Source: CAZRZN01 sp964604565 (GTDB lineage Bacteria; Pseudomonadota; Alphaproteobacteria; Rhodobacterales; Rhodobacteraceae). From it: a stretch of 26,898 bases of DNA. The stretch spans positions 1 to 26,898 of the forward strand of contig CAZRZN010000031.1 of assembly GCA_964604565.1 (NCBI GenBank), written 5' to 3'. The translations under genes and the position numbers were made by a program. Below, piece by piece: positions 1 to 6,895 of the stretch; position 1 is the first letter of the stretch; every line of letters starts with the position of its first letter. Below the pieces are notes generated by a model. That model did no database searches. It worked only from the letters and a program-made list of their open reading frames with translations, and had not been told where the DNA came from.

Positions 1-49
1 CACCTTGTAAACAAAGCTGGCTGGCAGCCGCTCCCGCGCCGCTTGCCCT

Positions 50-106
50 GCTTCTTCTCTCTGGAAATACCTCTCGGGGGGTGTGGGGGGCAGACAGCCC
101 CCCATC
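50..106 (+). repeat. Dispersed CTTCTTC/AAATACC/GGGGGC-hairpin element, copy A
   Basis: A CTTCTTCTCTC arm, an AAATACC core and a G-run lead into a GC hairpin: TGGGGGGC at 84-91, a 5-nt loop, and GCCCCCCA at 97-104. The same layout recurs at about 5016, 8279 and 9831, and inverted at 25519. This copy lies just past the 3' end of the minus-strand RpiR gene and could terminate transcription from either side. No gene is assigned in bases 1-138; a TAA at 8-10 could end an upstream plus-strand gene, but that cannot be judged here. Confidence 0.7.
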
Positions 107-138
107 TCCTGTTCTGCCCGTCCGGCAATGCGGCCGGA

Positions 139-993
139 TCAGGTGAACTTCCGGAACAGCCGGGTCCGGTCAAAGGCTGTTTCCAGCGCGTCGGTCCTGT
201 CGCGGACCGTTTCCCATAGTATTTCCTGCACGGCGGCGATCACGCATTCCACCAGCATCAAAAGCGCGGCATTGGAATCCCAGGCCGAGGGCACGGCGAT
301 CCGCCCCGACAGGGTATGGCGGGCGATCCGGTGGATCGGTGACCGCCAGGGATCGGTGAACAGCACGATCTCGGCCCCGCGTTCATGACACATCTGCCCC
401 ATCAGCAATGTTCCGTTCTCGTATCGGCGCACGTCGAAGGCCACCAAAACGTCGCCCTTGCGCATGTCCAGCAGATCCTGGGGCCAGGAGGCAGCGACCG
501 GCATCAGCCGCACGTCCGGCCGGATCATCTGCATGTGCAGATACAGATACTGCGCCAGCGTGCCCGTGATCCGGCCTCCAGCGATAAAGATGCGCCGTTC
601 GCGGTCCGCGATCAGACGGCAGAGTCCGTCAAAATCCGCCGCATCCACATCCTCGATCGTGCTGCGCTGGTTCTCGATCGCCTGCCGCGCGTAGCGGTTC
701 AGGATATGCTCTTCTGGCAGATCGTTTTTCCAATGGTCGCGCTTCGCGATGGGGTTGGATATCATTTCACCCAACTCCGTCCGCAATGCCGTCTGGAACG
801 GCCCGTAGCCCGCAAACCCAAGCTTCTGGATCAGCCTTGCCACGGTCGGGGTGGACACGCCGGCCTTGTCCGCAAGTTCCGTGATGCTGCACAGCCCCGC
901 GATCGGATACTCGTCAAGAAGCACATTCACCAACTGGCGCTCCGAAGGGGTCATCGCATCCCGCTTCGAAAGGATATGTTCGGCAATCGACAT
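139..993 (-). CDS. MurR/RpiR family transcriptional regulator (HTH + SIS)
   Basis: A 284-aa DNA-binding regulator of usual RpiR length. Residues 1-77 form the HTH_6 domain, with a clear helix-turn-helix (SITELADKAGVSTPTVARL, about 37-55). Residues about 125-260 are an SIS fold. Classical RpiR proteins bind phosphosugars through a Ser-rich loop, but here that loop reads FDVRRYEN (186-193) and the first glycine loop reads GGRITG (139-144). I infer that the ligand is probably not a phosphosugar. The gene is divergent from the TRAP/gamma-glutamyl-ligase operon starting at 1145, its most likely target. The ATG at 993 is chosen because it gives the full HTH; a GGAGG lies about 15 nt upstream, which is far for a ribosome binding site. 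A promoter and flanking inverted repeat in 1055-1090 suggest autoregulation. The family call is firm and the ligand unknown. Confidence 0.9.
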   Translation of the reverse strand: MSIAEHILSKRDAMTPSERQLVNVLLDEYPIAGLCSITELADKAGVSTPTVARLIQKLGFAGYGPFQTALRTELGEMISNPIAKRDHWKNDLPEEHILNRYARQAIENQRSTIEDVDAADFDGLCRLIADRERRIFIAGGRITGTLAQYLYLHMQMIRPDVRLMPVAASWPQDLLDMRKGDVLVAFDVRRYENGTLLMGQMCHERGAEIVLFTDPWRSPIHRIARHTLSGRIAVPSAWDSNAALLMLVECVIAAVQEILWETVRDRTDALETAFDRTRLFRKFT

Positions 994-1054
994 GACGCGT
1001 GGTCAGGGCCTCCGCAACCGGGCCGCGGCACGCGGCTTTGACAGGGATCGTTTC

Positions 1055-1089
1055 TGAACAGTATTTTACATTTCGATCGACGCTGTTCA
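1055..1089. promoter_or_regulatory. Inverted repeat TGAACAG-N21-CTGTTCA, candidate RpiR operator
   Basis: Perfect 7-bp arms (1055-1061 and 1083-1089) are separated by 21 bp in the 151-bp divergent region between the regulator and the catabolic operon. The right arm overlaps the -35 box and the left arm lies just downstream of the -10 box of the candidate minus-strand promoter. That is the placement expected for an autoregulatory operator. The repeat is seen directly; the binding partner is inferred. Confidence 0.45.
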
Positions 1090-1090
1090 A
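1063..1090 (-). promoter_or_regulatory. Candidate sigma70 promoter for the RpiR gene
   Basis: On the minus strand, TTGAAC (1085-1090 on the plus strand) and TAAAAT (1063-1068) are separated by 16 bp, one and two bases off common -35/-10 consensus boxes. It points into the regulator gene, whose start codon lies about 70 bp away. No equally good plus-strand promoter was found for the divergent operon. Confidence 0.45.
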
Positions 1091-1144
1091 TCTTTTTCAC
1101 GATCAGCGTTGACAAGGCGTCTGGCATTGAAACAGGCTGAAGTC

Positions 1145-1930
1145 ATGCAAGACTCGCCTGATGCAATCGACTTCGGCCCTGCCGCGCATTTCCTCCCCGG
1201 TGTCCCGGGCGGGCCGGGGGAGGACGTCATCTTCGTCTGCGAACATGCCTCGAACCGTATCCCCGGCGCATTGCGGGGCCTGGGTCTTTCGCCAGACGCG
1301 CAGCGCAGCCATGTCGCATGGGATCCCGGTGCGCTCGCCTTGGCGCAACTCATGGCGGAGCGGATCGGGGCGCCCCTTGTTCATGGTGGCGTCTCTCGGC
1401 TGGTCTATGATTGCAATCGCCCGCCCGAAGCGGCCAGCGCGATCCCGGATCATGTGGAACGGTTCGAGATTCCCGGCAACACCGGGCTGAGCGCTGCGGA
1501 TCGGGCGGCCCGGACCGATGCGGTGTATCGTCCGTTCCACGAGCTTCTCTCCGACCGCATCCGCGCGTTGCGCCCGATGTTGCGCCTCATGGTCACGATA
1601 CACAGCTTTACCCCGGTCTTCATGGGGAAACAGCGAGACGTCGAGATCGGGCTGCTGCATGGCAAGGATCCGTCCTTTGCCCGTATGATGGTCGACACGG
1701 CGCCCGCGCAGTCCAGTTATGTCATACGCCTGAACGAACCCTACAGTGCCGCTGATGGCGTGGCCCACACCCTGAATCTGCAAGGTGTGGCCAACGGACT
1801 GGCCAATGTCATGCTGGAGATCCGCAGCGATCTGATCGCCACGGGTGCCGATCAGGCGCGCATGGCCGAGCTTCTGACCGACTGGATAGGGCGCGCCAGT
1901 GCCGGCCTCCGGGCTGAGGGCGCGGCATGA
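1145..1930 (+). CDS. N-formylglutamate amidohydrolase family protein
   Basis: A 261-aa protein of the PF05013 family, zinc hydrolases that include N-formylglutamate deformylase (HutG) of histidine degradation. Family signatures are CEHASNRIP at residues 32-40, SRLVYDCNRPP near 95-105 and VTIHSF near 150. The ATG at 1145 is preferred over an in-frame TTG at 1109, since the family core begins only 30 residues later; no strong ribosome binding site is visible. It is the first gene of an operon and overlaps the TRAP permease gene by ATGA at 1927-1930. No hut gene is nearby. The operon also encodes a gamma-glutamyl-ligase-type enzyme, so I infer that the real substrate may be an N-acyl- or gamma-glutamyl-type amide rather than N-formylglutamate from histidine. 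The family call is secure and the substrate is not. Confidence 0.87.
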   Translation: MQDSPDAIDFGPAAHFLPGVPGGPGEDVIFVCEHASNRIPGALRGLGLSPDAQRSHVAWDPGALALAQLMAERIGAPLVHGGVSRLVYDCNRPPEAASAIPDHVERFEIPGNTGLSAADRAARTDAVYRPFHELLSDRIRALRPMLRLMVTIHSFTPVFMGKQRDVEIGLLHGKDPSFARMMVDTAPAQSSYVIRLNEPYSAADGVAHTLNLQGVANGLANVMLEIRSDLIATGADQARMAELLTDWIGRASAGLRAEGAA

Positions 1931-2526
1931 TCGCCGCCTTGCGGATCTACGTGCGCACGGTGGACGCGGTGAACTACCGCGTCGGACGCGTCATGATGTG
2001 GGGGCTTTTCGTGATGATGGGGATCCTGCTCTGGTCCTCGATCTCCAAGACCTTCTTCCTGCCCTCGCTCTGGACGCTGGAAATGGCGCAATTCGCCATG
2101 GTGACCTATTACATCATGGGCGGACCCTATTCGATCCAGATGGGCTCCAACGTGCGGATGGACCTGTTCTACCACCGCTGGAGCGACCACAAGAAAGCCT
2201 GGGTCGACAGCTTCACCGTGTTCTTCCTGATCTTTTACCTTGGCGTTCTGCTTTATGGGGGGCTTGGCTCGACCGCTTACAGCCTTGGCTACTGGGGGAT
2301 GGAGCCGCTGACGTTTTTTGCCGGCCTTGTCACCGGATCCGAAGAAATCGGGCGGCTCGAACGCTCCTCCACCGCGTGGCGGCCTCATATCTGGCCGGTC
2401 AAGGCCCTGATGACCTTGGGTATCTTCCTGATGCTGCTTCAGGCGATTTCGGAACTCTTCAAGGACATCGCCCGCATCAACGGCCATGACATCGGCATCG
2501 ACCGGACCGAGGAGGGCGCGGTATGA
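1927..2526 (+). CDS. dctQ: TRAP transporter small permease (DctQ-type)
   Basis: A 199-aa inner-membrane protein with four predicted hydrophobic helices (about 22-43, 52-72, 93-116 and 156-178) and the long 3-4 loop seen in the longer DctQ subclass. The segment GGPYSIQMGSNVRMDLFY (65-82) matches the conserved region after helix 2 of DctQ proteins. In TRAP transporters the small subunit pairs with the large permease for sodium-driven uptake from a periplasmic binding protein. It overlaps the preceding amidohydrolase gene by 4 nt and is followed after 22 nt by the large permease gene, so the three are probably translationally linked. The order Q-M-P differs from the P-Q-M order of the second TRAP system at 22484-25516. 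The symbol is the generic family name. Confidence 0.9.
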   Translation: MIAALRIYVRTVDAVNYRVGRVMMWGLFVMMGILLWSSISKTFFLPSLWTLEMAQFAMVTYYIMGGPYSIQMGSNVRMDLFYHRWSDHKKAWVDSFTVFFLIFYLGVLLYGGLGSTAYSLGYWGMEPLTFFAGLVTGSEEIGRLERSSTAWRPHIWPVKALMTLGIFLMLLQAISELFKDIARINGHDIGIDRTEEGAV

Positions 2527-2548
2527 TGCCACGACCGGAGGCCGCGCG

Positions 2549-3868
2549 GTGAGCCAGGATTACATCGCGATCTTCATGTTCGCCTCGATGATGCTGATGC
2601 TTTTTACCGGCCAGCGGGTCTTCGGGGCCATCGGCGCGGTGGCCTCCGTCGCCGTGCTGACACTTTATGGCACGGGTGGGATCGACATTCCCTTCACCGC
2701 CGCGATGAAGCTGATGAAATGGTATCCGCTGCTGACGCTGCCGATGTTCATCTTCATGGGCTATGTCCTGTCCGAAAGCCGTCTGGCGGATGACCTATAC
2801 CGGATGTTCCATGTCTGGATGGGGGGCGTCAACGGGGGGCTTGCCATCGGAACCATCGGGTTGATGGTGCTGGTCTCGGCGATGAACGGCCTCAGCGTGG
2901 CGGGCATGGCCATCGGGGCCACCATCGCCCTGCCGGAACTGCTGCGGCGCGGCTATGACAAGACCATGGTGACCGGTGTGATCCAGGCGGGCTCGTCGCT
3001 TGGCATTCTCGTGCCGCCCTCCGTCGTGCTGGTGCTCTACGCGATGATCGCGCGGCAGCCGGTCGGACAGTTGTGGCTGGCGGGTGTGCTGCCCGGGCTG
3101 ATGATGGCGAGCCTGTTCATCCTCTATATCTGGGCCCGCTGCAAATGGCAGCCGGACCTCGGACCCGCGATGGCGGACGCGGGCGACGTGCCGCGCGCCG
3201 AAAAGCTCCGGCTGCTGGGCGCGGGCCTCCTGCCGCTGGCGATCTTCGCCTGCATGATGGTGCCCTTCGTCAACGGCTGGACCTCGCTGGTCGAAAGCTC
3301 GGCCATCGGGGCGCTCACCGCGCTCGTCGCCTCGCTGCTGAAACGCCGCATGACATGGAAGATATTCGAGACCTGCACCCGCCGCACGCTGGCGATCTCC
3401 TGCATGTTCATGTGGATCATCCTCGCCGCACTCGGGTTCGGCGCGATCTTCGACGGGCTGGGCGCGGTGCGCGCCATCGAAAGCCTGTTCACCGAAAAGA
3501 TGGGTCTGTCGCCCTGGATGATCCTGATCCTGATGCAGCTCAGCTTCATCCTGATGGGCACCTTCCTTGACGATACCGCCATGCTGGTGATCGTCGCGCC
3601 GCTCTACGTGCCGTTGGTGGGCGCATTGGGATTTGATCTGGTCTGGTATGGCATCCTCTATACAATCACCACGCAGATTGCATACATGACGCCGCCCTTC
3701 GGCTATAATCTCTTTCTGATGCGCGCCATGGCCCCGCCAGAGATCGGACTTGCGGATATCTACCGGTCGATCATTCCCTTCGTCGGGGTGATGGTCGTGG
3801 CGCTGGCACTGATCATGACCTTTCCGGAGATCGCCCTTTGGCTGCCCGGGGTCGTCTATGGAAATTAA
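2549..3868 (+). CDS. dctM: TRAP transporter large permease (DctM-type)
   Basis: A 439-aa multi-pass inner-membrane protein of usual DctM length. Typical features are an early membrane segment ending in TGQRVFGAIG, the ILVPPSVVLVLYAMI motif near residue 152-166, and a second internal repeat with FLDDTAMLVIVAPL and YMTPPFGYNLFLMRA near the C-terminus. The GTG at 2549 is chosen because CGGAG ends 8-9 nt before it and the protein then begins with the normal DctM N-terminus; an in-frame ATG at 2486 would add 21 charged residues overlapping the small permease gene. A short hairpin (CGCCC 3875-3879, GGGCG 3887-3891) lies between this gene and the binding-protein gene and could let the latter be expressed at a different level. 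The substrate is not readable from the permease. Confidence 0.92.
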   Translation: MSQDYIAIFMFASMMLMLFTGQRVFGAIGAVASVAVLTLYGTGGIDIPFTAAMKLMKWYPLLTLPMFIFMGYVLSESRLADDLYRMFHVWMGGVNGGLAIGTIGLMVLVSAMNGLSVAGMAIGATIALPELLRRGYDKTMVTGVIQAGSSLGILVPPSVVLVLYAMIARQPVGQLWLAGVLPGLMMASLFILYIWARCKWQPDLGPAMADAGDVPRAEKLRLLGAGLLPLAIFACMMVPFVNGWTSLVESSAIGALTALVASLLKRRMTWKIFETCTRRTLAISCMFMWIILAALGFGAIFDGLGAVRAIESLFTEKMGLSPWMILILMQLSFILMGTFLDDTAMLVIVAPLYVPLVGALGFDLVWYGILYTITTQIAYMTPPFGYNLFLMRAMAPPEIGLADIYRSIIPFVGVMVVALALIMTFPEIALWLPGVVYGN

Positions 3869-3924
3869 CCAGAACGCCCCTCGAACGGGCGCGGGAACAC
3901 AACTTTCACAGAGAGGAAACTGCC

Positions 3925-4959
3925 ATGACCACCAGACGTAAGTTCCTGACCACCGCCGCCGTCGGCGCTGCCGCGGCCCCGCTGGCGGCCCCGGCCATAG
4001 CCCAGTCCACCATCACCTGGCGGATGCAGACCTATGCGGGTCCCGCGCTGGCCGAACATGTGATCGACCCCGCGATCGAGATGTTCAACAAGATCGCCGG
4101 CGACCGCATGCAGATCGAACTCTTCTACGCCGATCAGCTTGTCCCCACCGGCGAGCTGTTCCGCGCGCTCCAGCGCGGCACCATCGACGCGGTCCAATCC
4201 GACGACGACTCCATGGCCTCCCCGACCGAAGTCACGGTCTTTGGCGGCTACTTCCCCTTCGGCTCGCGCTACTCGCTGGATGTGCCGGTGCTCTTCAACC
4301 AGTATGGCCTGGCGGAAATCTGGGACGAGGAATATTCCAAGGTCGGCGTGAAACACATCTCTGCCGGGGCATGGGACCCTTGCCATTTCGCGACCAAGGA
4401 CCCGATCCGGAGCCTCGAGGATCTCAAGGGCAAGCGCGTCTTCACCTTCCCCACCGCCGGGCGCTTCCTCGCGCAGTTCGGTGTCGTGCCCGTCACATTG
4501 CCCTGGGAGGATATCGAGGTCGCCGTGCAAACCGGCGAGCTTGACGGCATCGCCTGGTCGGGCATCACCGAGGATTACACCGTCGGCTGGGCGGATGTGA
4601 CCAATTACTTCCTGACCAACAACATCTCCGGCGCTTGGGCAGGGTCCTTCTTTGCCAACATGGGCCGTTGGGAGGAACTGCCCGAAGACCTGCAAACCCT
4701 GTTCCGGGTCTGCTGCGACCAGTCGCATTACTACCGCCAGTGGTGGTATTGGGGGGGCGAGGCGCGCCTGCGCGTCCATGGGGAAAAGCTGGAACTGACC
4801 ACGATCCCCGATGCCGAATGGGCCACGGTCGAGGCCGCCGCCCGCGACTTCTGGGACGAGATCGCCGCCGAGTCCGAAACCAAGGCCCGCGTCGTCGAGA
4901 TCTTCAAGCAGTATAATGCAGACATGGAAAAGGCCGGTCGCCCTTACCGCTACACGTGA
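3925..4959 (+). CDS. dctP: TRAP transporter substrate-binding protein (DctP-type), Tat signal
   Basis: A 344-aa periplasmic receptor. The N-terminus MTTRRKFLTTAAVG fits the twin-arginine consensus, followed by an Ala-rich stretch and a likely cleavage after AIA (residue 26). The ATG at 3925 has GAGAGGAAA just upstream; an upstream in-frame start would put 29 residues before the signal. The mature part shows the family pattern, including DLKGKRVF (166-173) and ELDGIAWSG. Most TRAP binding proteins carry an Arg at the position occupied here by Phe173 (DLKG-x-x-x-R in relatives), which forms the salt bridge to a carboxylate. Arg180 nearby might substitute. The second TRAP receptor in this window keeps the Arg. 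Together with the enzymes downstream, this hints at an amine, alcohol or other non-carboxylate ligand. The family is certain and the ligand is inference. Confidence 0.92.
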   Translation: MTTRRKFLTTAAVGAAAAPLAAPAIAQSTITWRMQTYAGPALAEHVIDPAIEMFNKIAGDRMQIELFYADQLVPTGELFRALQRGTIDAVQSDDDSMASPTEVTVFGGYFPFGSRYSLDVPVLFNQYGLAEIWDEEYSKVGVKHISAGAWDPCHFATKDPIRSLEDLKGKRVFTFPTAGRFLAQFGVVPVTLPWEDIEVAVQTGELDGIAWSGITEDYTVGWADVTNYFLTNNISGAWAGSFFANMGRWEELPEDLQTLFRVCCDQSHYYRQWWYWGGEARLRVHGEKLELTTIPDAEWATVEAAARDFWDEIAAESETKARVVEIFKQYNADMEKAGRPYRYT

Positions 4960-5015
4960 TCCTGCCCGGGTGCGCGGGGGCAAATCGCGCCCGCGCGCCC
5001 GGTGCGCCCCGGCCT

Positions 5016-5065
5016 GCCTTCTTCGGGCCTGAAATATCCCGGGGGTGCGGGGGCAGAGCCCCCGC
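5016..5065 (+). repeat. Dispersed CTTCTTC/AAATATCC/GGGGGC-hairpin element, copy B
   Basis: A CTTCTTCGGGCCTG arm, an AAATATCCC core and GGGGGTG precede a perfect 8-bp hairpin: GCGGGGGC at 5047-5054, loop AGA, and GCCCCCGC at 5058-5065. It occupies most of the gap between the TRAP receptor gene and the ligase gene. It belongs to the GGGCCTGAAATATCCC subtype shared with copies D and E. It may act as an attenuator inside the operon; there is no U-tract. Confidence 0.75.
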
Positions 5066-5124
5066 ATTCCGATGATCCGCCACTGCCGCCAGACCTCTGC
5101 CCTCTCTTGCCAAGGACGAACTCC

Positions 5125-6474
5125 GTGACCTTCGATGACCTCCAAACCGCCACATCCACCGGGCAGATCGACACCGTCCTCACCTGCATGGTCGACATGC
5201 AGGGCCGCCTGATGGGCAAGCGGTTCCACGCCGAGGCCTTCCTCGAGATCGCCGAGGGAGAGACCCATTGCTGCAACTACCTGCTTGCCACGGATCTCGA
5301 CATGGCCACGCCGGACGGCTATGCCGCCACCTCGTGGTCCAGCGGCTACGGCGACTACATCATGAAGCCGGATCTTGCGACCCTGCGCCGGGTGCCCTGG
5401 CTTGACGGAACGGCGCTGGTCCTCTGCGACGTGCTCGACCATCACAGCCATGCGCCGGTCGCCCATGCCCCGCGCGAAATCCTGAAACGGCAAGTGGCCC
5501 GCGCCGAGGCCATGGGCCTTACCCCCATCATGGCCACCGAACTGGAATTCTTCCTGTTCAATTGCACGCCCGAAGAGATTGCGCGCGGCGGCTTTCAGCT
5601 TCAGCCGATCTCGACCTACAATGAGGACTACCATATCTTCCAGACCTCCAAGGAAGAGCCCGTGATGCGGCCGATCCGCAACCACCTGCGCGCAATGGGT
5701 GTCCCCGTCGAAGGGTCCAAGGGCGAGGCAGAGGCCGGTCAGGAAGAGCTGAACATCAAATATGCCGATGCGCTGGCCACGGCGGATCATCACACGCTGG
5801 CCAAACACGCGATCAAGGAAATCGCCCATCAGAAAGGGCACAGTGCCAGCTTTCTGGCCAAATGGCATCACGACCGCGTCGGCAGCGCCGCCCATGTCCA
5901 CCAGTCGCTGTGGCGCGACGGGCATAACGCATTCCATGACGCGGACCGGCCCTTGGCGAAATCGCAGATGCTGGATCACTACCTTGCCGGTCTGCTGAAA
6001 TACGCCGCCGATATCACTGTGTTCCTCGCCCCATATGTCAACAGCTACAAACGCTTTGCCAAGGGGACATTCGCGCCCACGCAGACGGTCTGGTCCGTCG
6101 ACAACCGCACGGCGGCCTTCCGCCTCTGCGGGGACGGCACGCGCGGCGTCCGCGTCGAGTGCCGCACGCCCGGGGCCGACATGAACCCCTATCTGGCCCT
6201 CGCCGCCATGCTGGCCGCGGGCCTCAAGGGCATCGAAGAGGAATTGCCTCTGCCAGAACCGTTCTCGGGCGATGCCTACGAAGGGGACGAGGCACGGCAT
6301 ATCCCGCGCACGCTGCGCGACGCCCGCCGCGCGCTTCTGGACTCGGACATGCTGCGCGACGCGATGGGGGAGGCGGTCGTGACCCATTATGCCCGTGCCG
6401 CCGAATGGGAACTCGAGGATTTCAACCGCGTCGTGACAGATTACGAGGTTGCCCGCGGATTCGAAAAGGCGTGA
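5125..6474 (+). CDS. Glutamine synthetase family protein (gamma-glutamyl-amine ligase type)
   Basis: A 449-aa ATP-dependent ligase of the glutamine synthetase fold. Visible family motifs are TELEFFLF (Glu139 and Glu141, metal site), EAEAGQEELNIKYADAL, HVHQSL (His257, His259), NSYKRF near 306-311 followed by NRTAAFR, and ECRTPGADMNPYLALAA. Length and divergence from GlnA resemble PuuA, gamma-glutamylmethylamide synthetase and IpuC-type enzymes, which join the gamma-carboxyl of glutamate to an amine other than ammonia. The GTG at 5125 follows AAGGAC by about 8 nt; sequence upstream of it is repeat-derived (copy B). An NTF2-like protein, aldehyde dehydrogenase and alcohol dehydrogenase follow, which fits activation of an amine or amino alcohol for later oxidation. 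Assimilatory glutamine synthesis is unlikely. The amine is unknown. Confidence 0.88.
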   Translation: MTFDDLQTATSTGQIDTVLTCMVDMQGRLMGKRFHAEAFLEIAEGETHCCNYLLATDLDMATPDGYAATSWSSGYGDYIMKPDLATLRRVPWLDGTALVLCDVLDHHSHAPVAHAPREILKRQVARAEAMGLTPIMATELEFFLFNCTPEEIARGGFQLQPISTYNEDYHIFQTSKEEPVMRPIRNHLRAMGVPVEGSKGEAEAGQEELNIKYADALATADHHTLAKHAIKEIAHQKGHSASFLAKWHHDRVGSAAHVHQSLWRDGHNAFHDADRPLAKSQMLDHYLAGLLKYAADITVFLAPYVNSYKRFAKGTFAPTQTVWSVDNRTAAFRLCGDGTRGVRVECRTPGADMNPYLALAAMLAAGLKGIEEELPLPEPFSGDAYEGDEARHIPRTLRDARRALLDSDMLRDAMGEAVVTHYARAAEWELEDFNRVVTDYEVARGFEKA

Positions 6475-6481
6475 TGCCCCC

Positions 6482-6895
6482 ATGAACCTATCCATGTCAG
6501 ATGCCGCCGAAATCGACGCCTTGTTTGCCCGTTATCTTGCCGCCTATGCCGATCAGGACGCGCAGGGCGTGGCGTCCACCTTTGCCCCACAGGCCCATCT
6601 CTACGCCCCCTTCGGTCCGCCGGCCTTTGGCCGCCCCGCCATCGCGGCCACTCATGCAGAGTGGTTTCTCGACAGGGAACGGGACAAGACCATGACGGTC
6701 ATCGAAACCGCTGTTTCGGGCGACATGGGCCATGCGCTGGTGGGGTTCGCGGCCAGTGTCGACGGTGCGGACGGCCATCCCGCCCGGATCTATGGCATGA
6801 GCCTGAATACCCTGACACGCGCATCCGAAGGCTGGCTCATCCAACACTGCTGCCTGAACATCTTCGATACCCCTCCAGACGGATTTCCGACATGA
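6482..6895 (+). CDS. NTF2/SnoaL-like small protein
   Basis: A 137-aa protein with the cone-fold pattern of the NTF2-like superfamily: an N-terminal helix region (AAEIDALFARYLAAYADQDA), a following strand with FAPQAHLYAPFGPPAFGRPAI, and late strands ending GWLIQHCCLNIFD. Members range from isomerases and hydrolases to small-molecule carriers, so no reaction can be assigned. It begins 7 nt after the ligase stop; a second in-frame ATG lies at 6494. It overlaps the aldehyde dehydrogenase gene by ATGA (6892-6895), so it is expressed with the pathway and is probably a functional part of it. Confidence 0.75.
   Translation: MNLSMSDAAEIDALFARYLAAYADQDAQGVASTFAPQAHLYAPFGPPAFGRPAIAATHAEWFLDRERDKTMTVIETAVSGDMGHALVGFAASVDGADGHPARIYGMSLNTLTRASEGWLIQHCCLNIFDTPPDGFPT

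Noticed and set aside
1109..1114. TTGACA as a -35 box, or TTG at 1109 as start of the amidohydrolase
   Set aside because: No acceptable -10 lies 16-18 bp downstream, and transcription would begin at or after the ATG at 1145. The extra N-terminal residues from TTG are not family-like.
1145..1930. Calling the first operon gene hutG
   Set aside because: The family matches but the context is a transporter and amine-type operon without other hut genes, so the histidine role is not supported.
3865..6495. Very long open frame on the minus strand (about 876 codons)
   Set aside because: It lies antisense to the TRAP receptor and ligase genes, whose motifs are unmistakable. Its translation is low-complexity, rich in Gly, Arg, His and Val, and has no family pattern. 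GC-rich codon bias creates such shadows.
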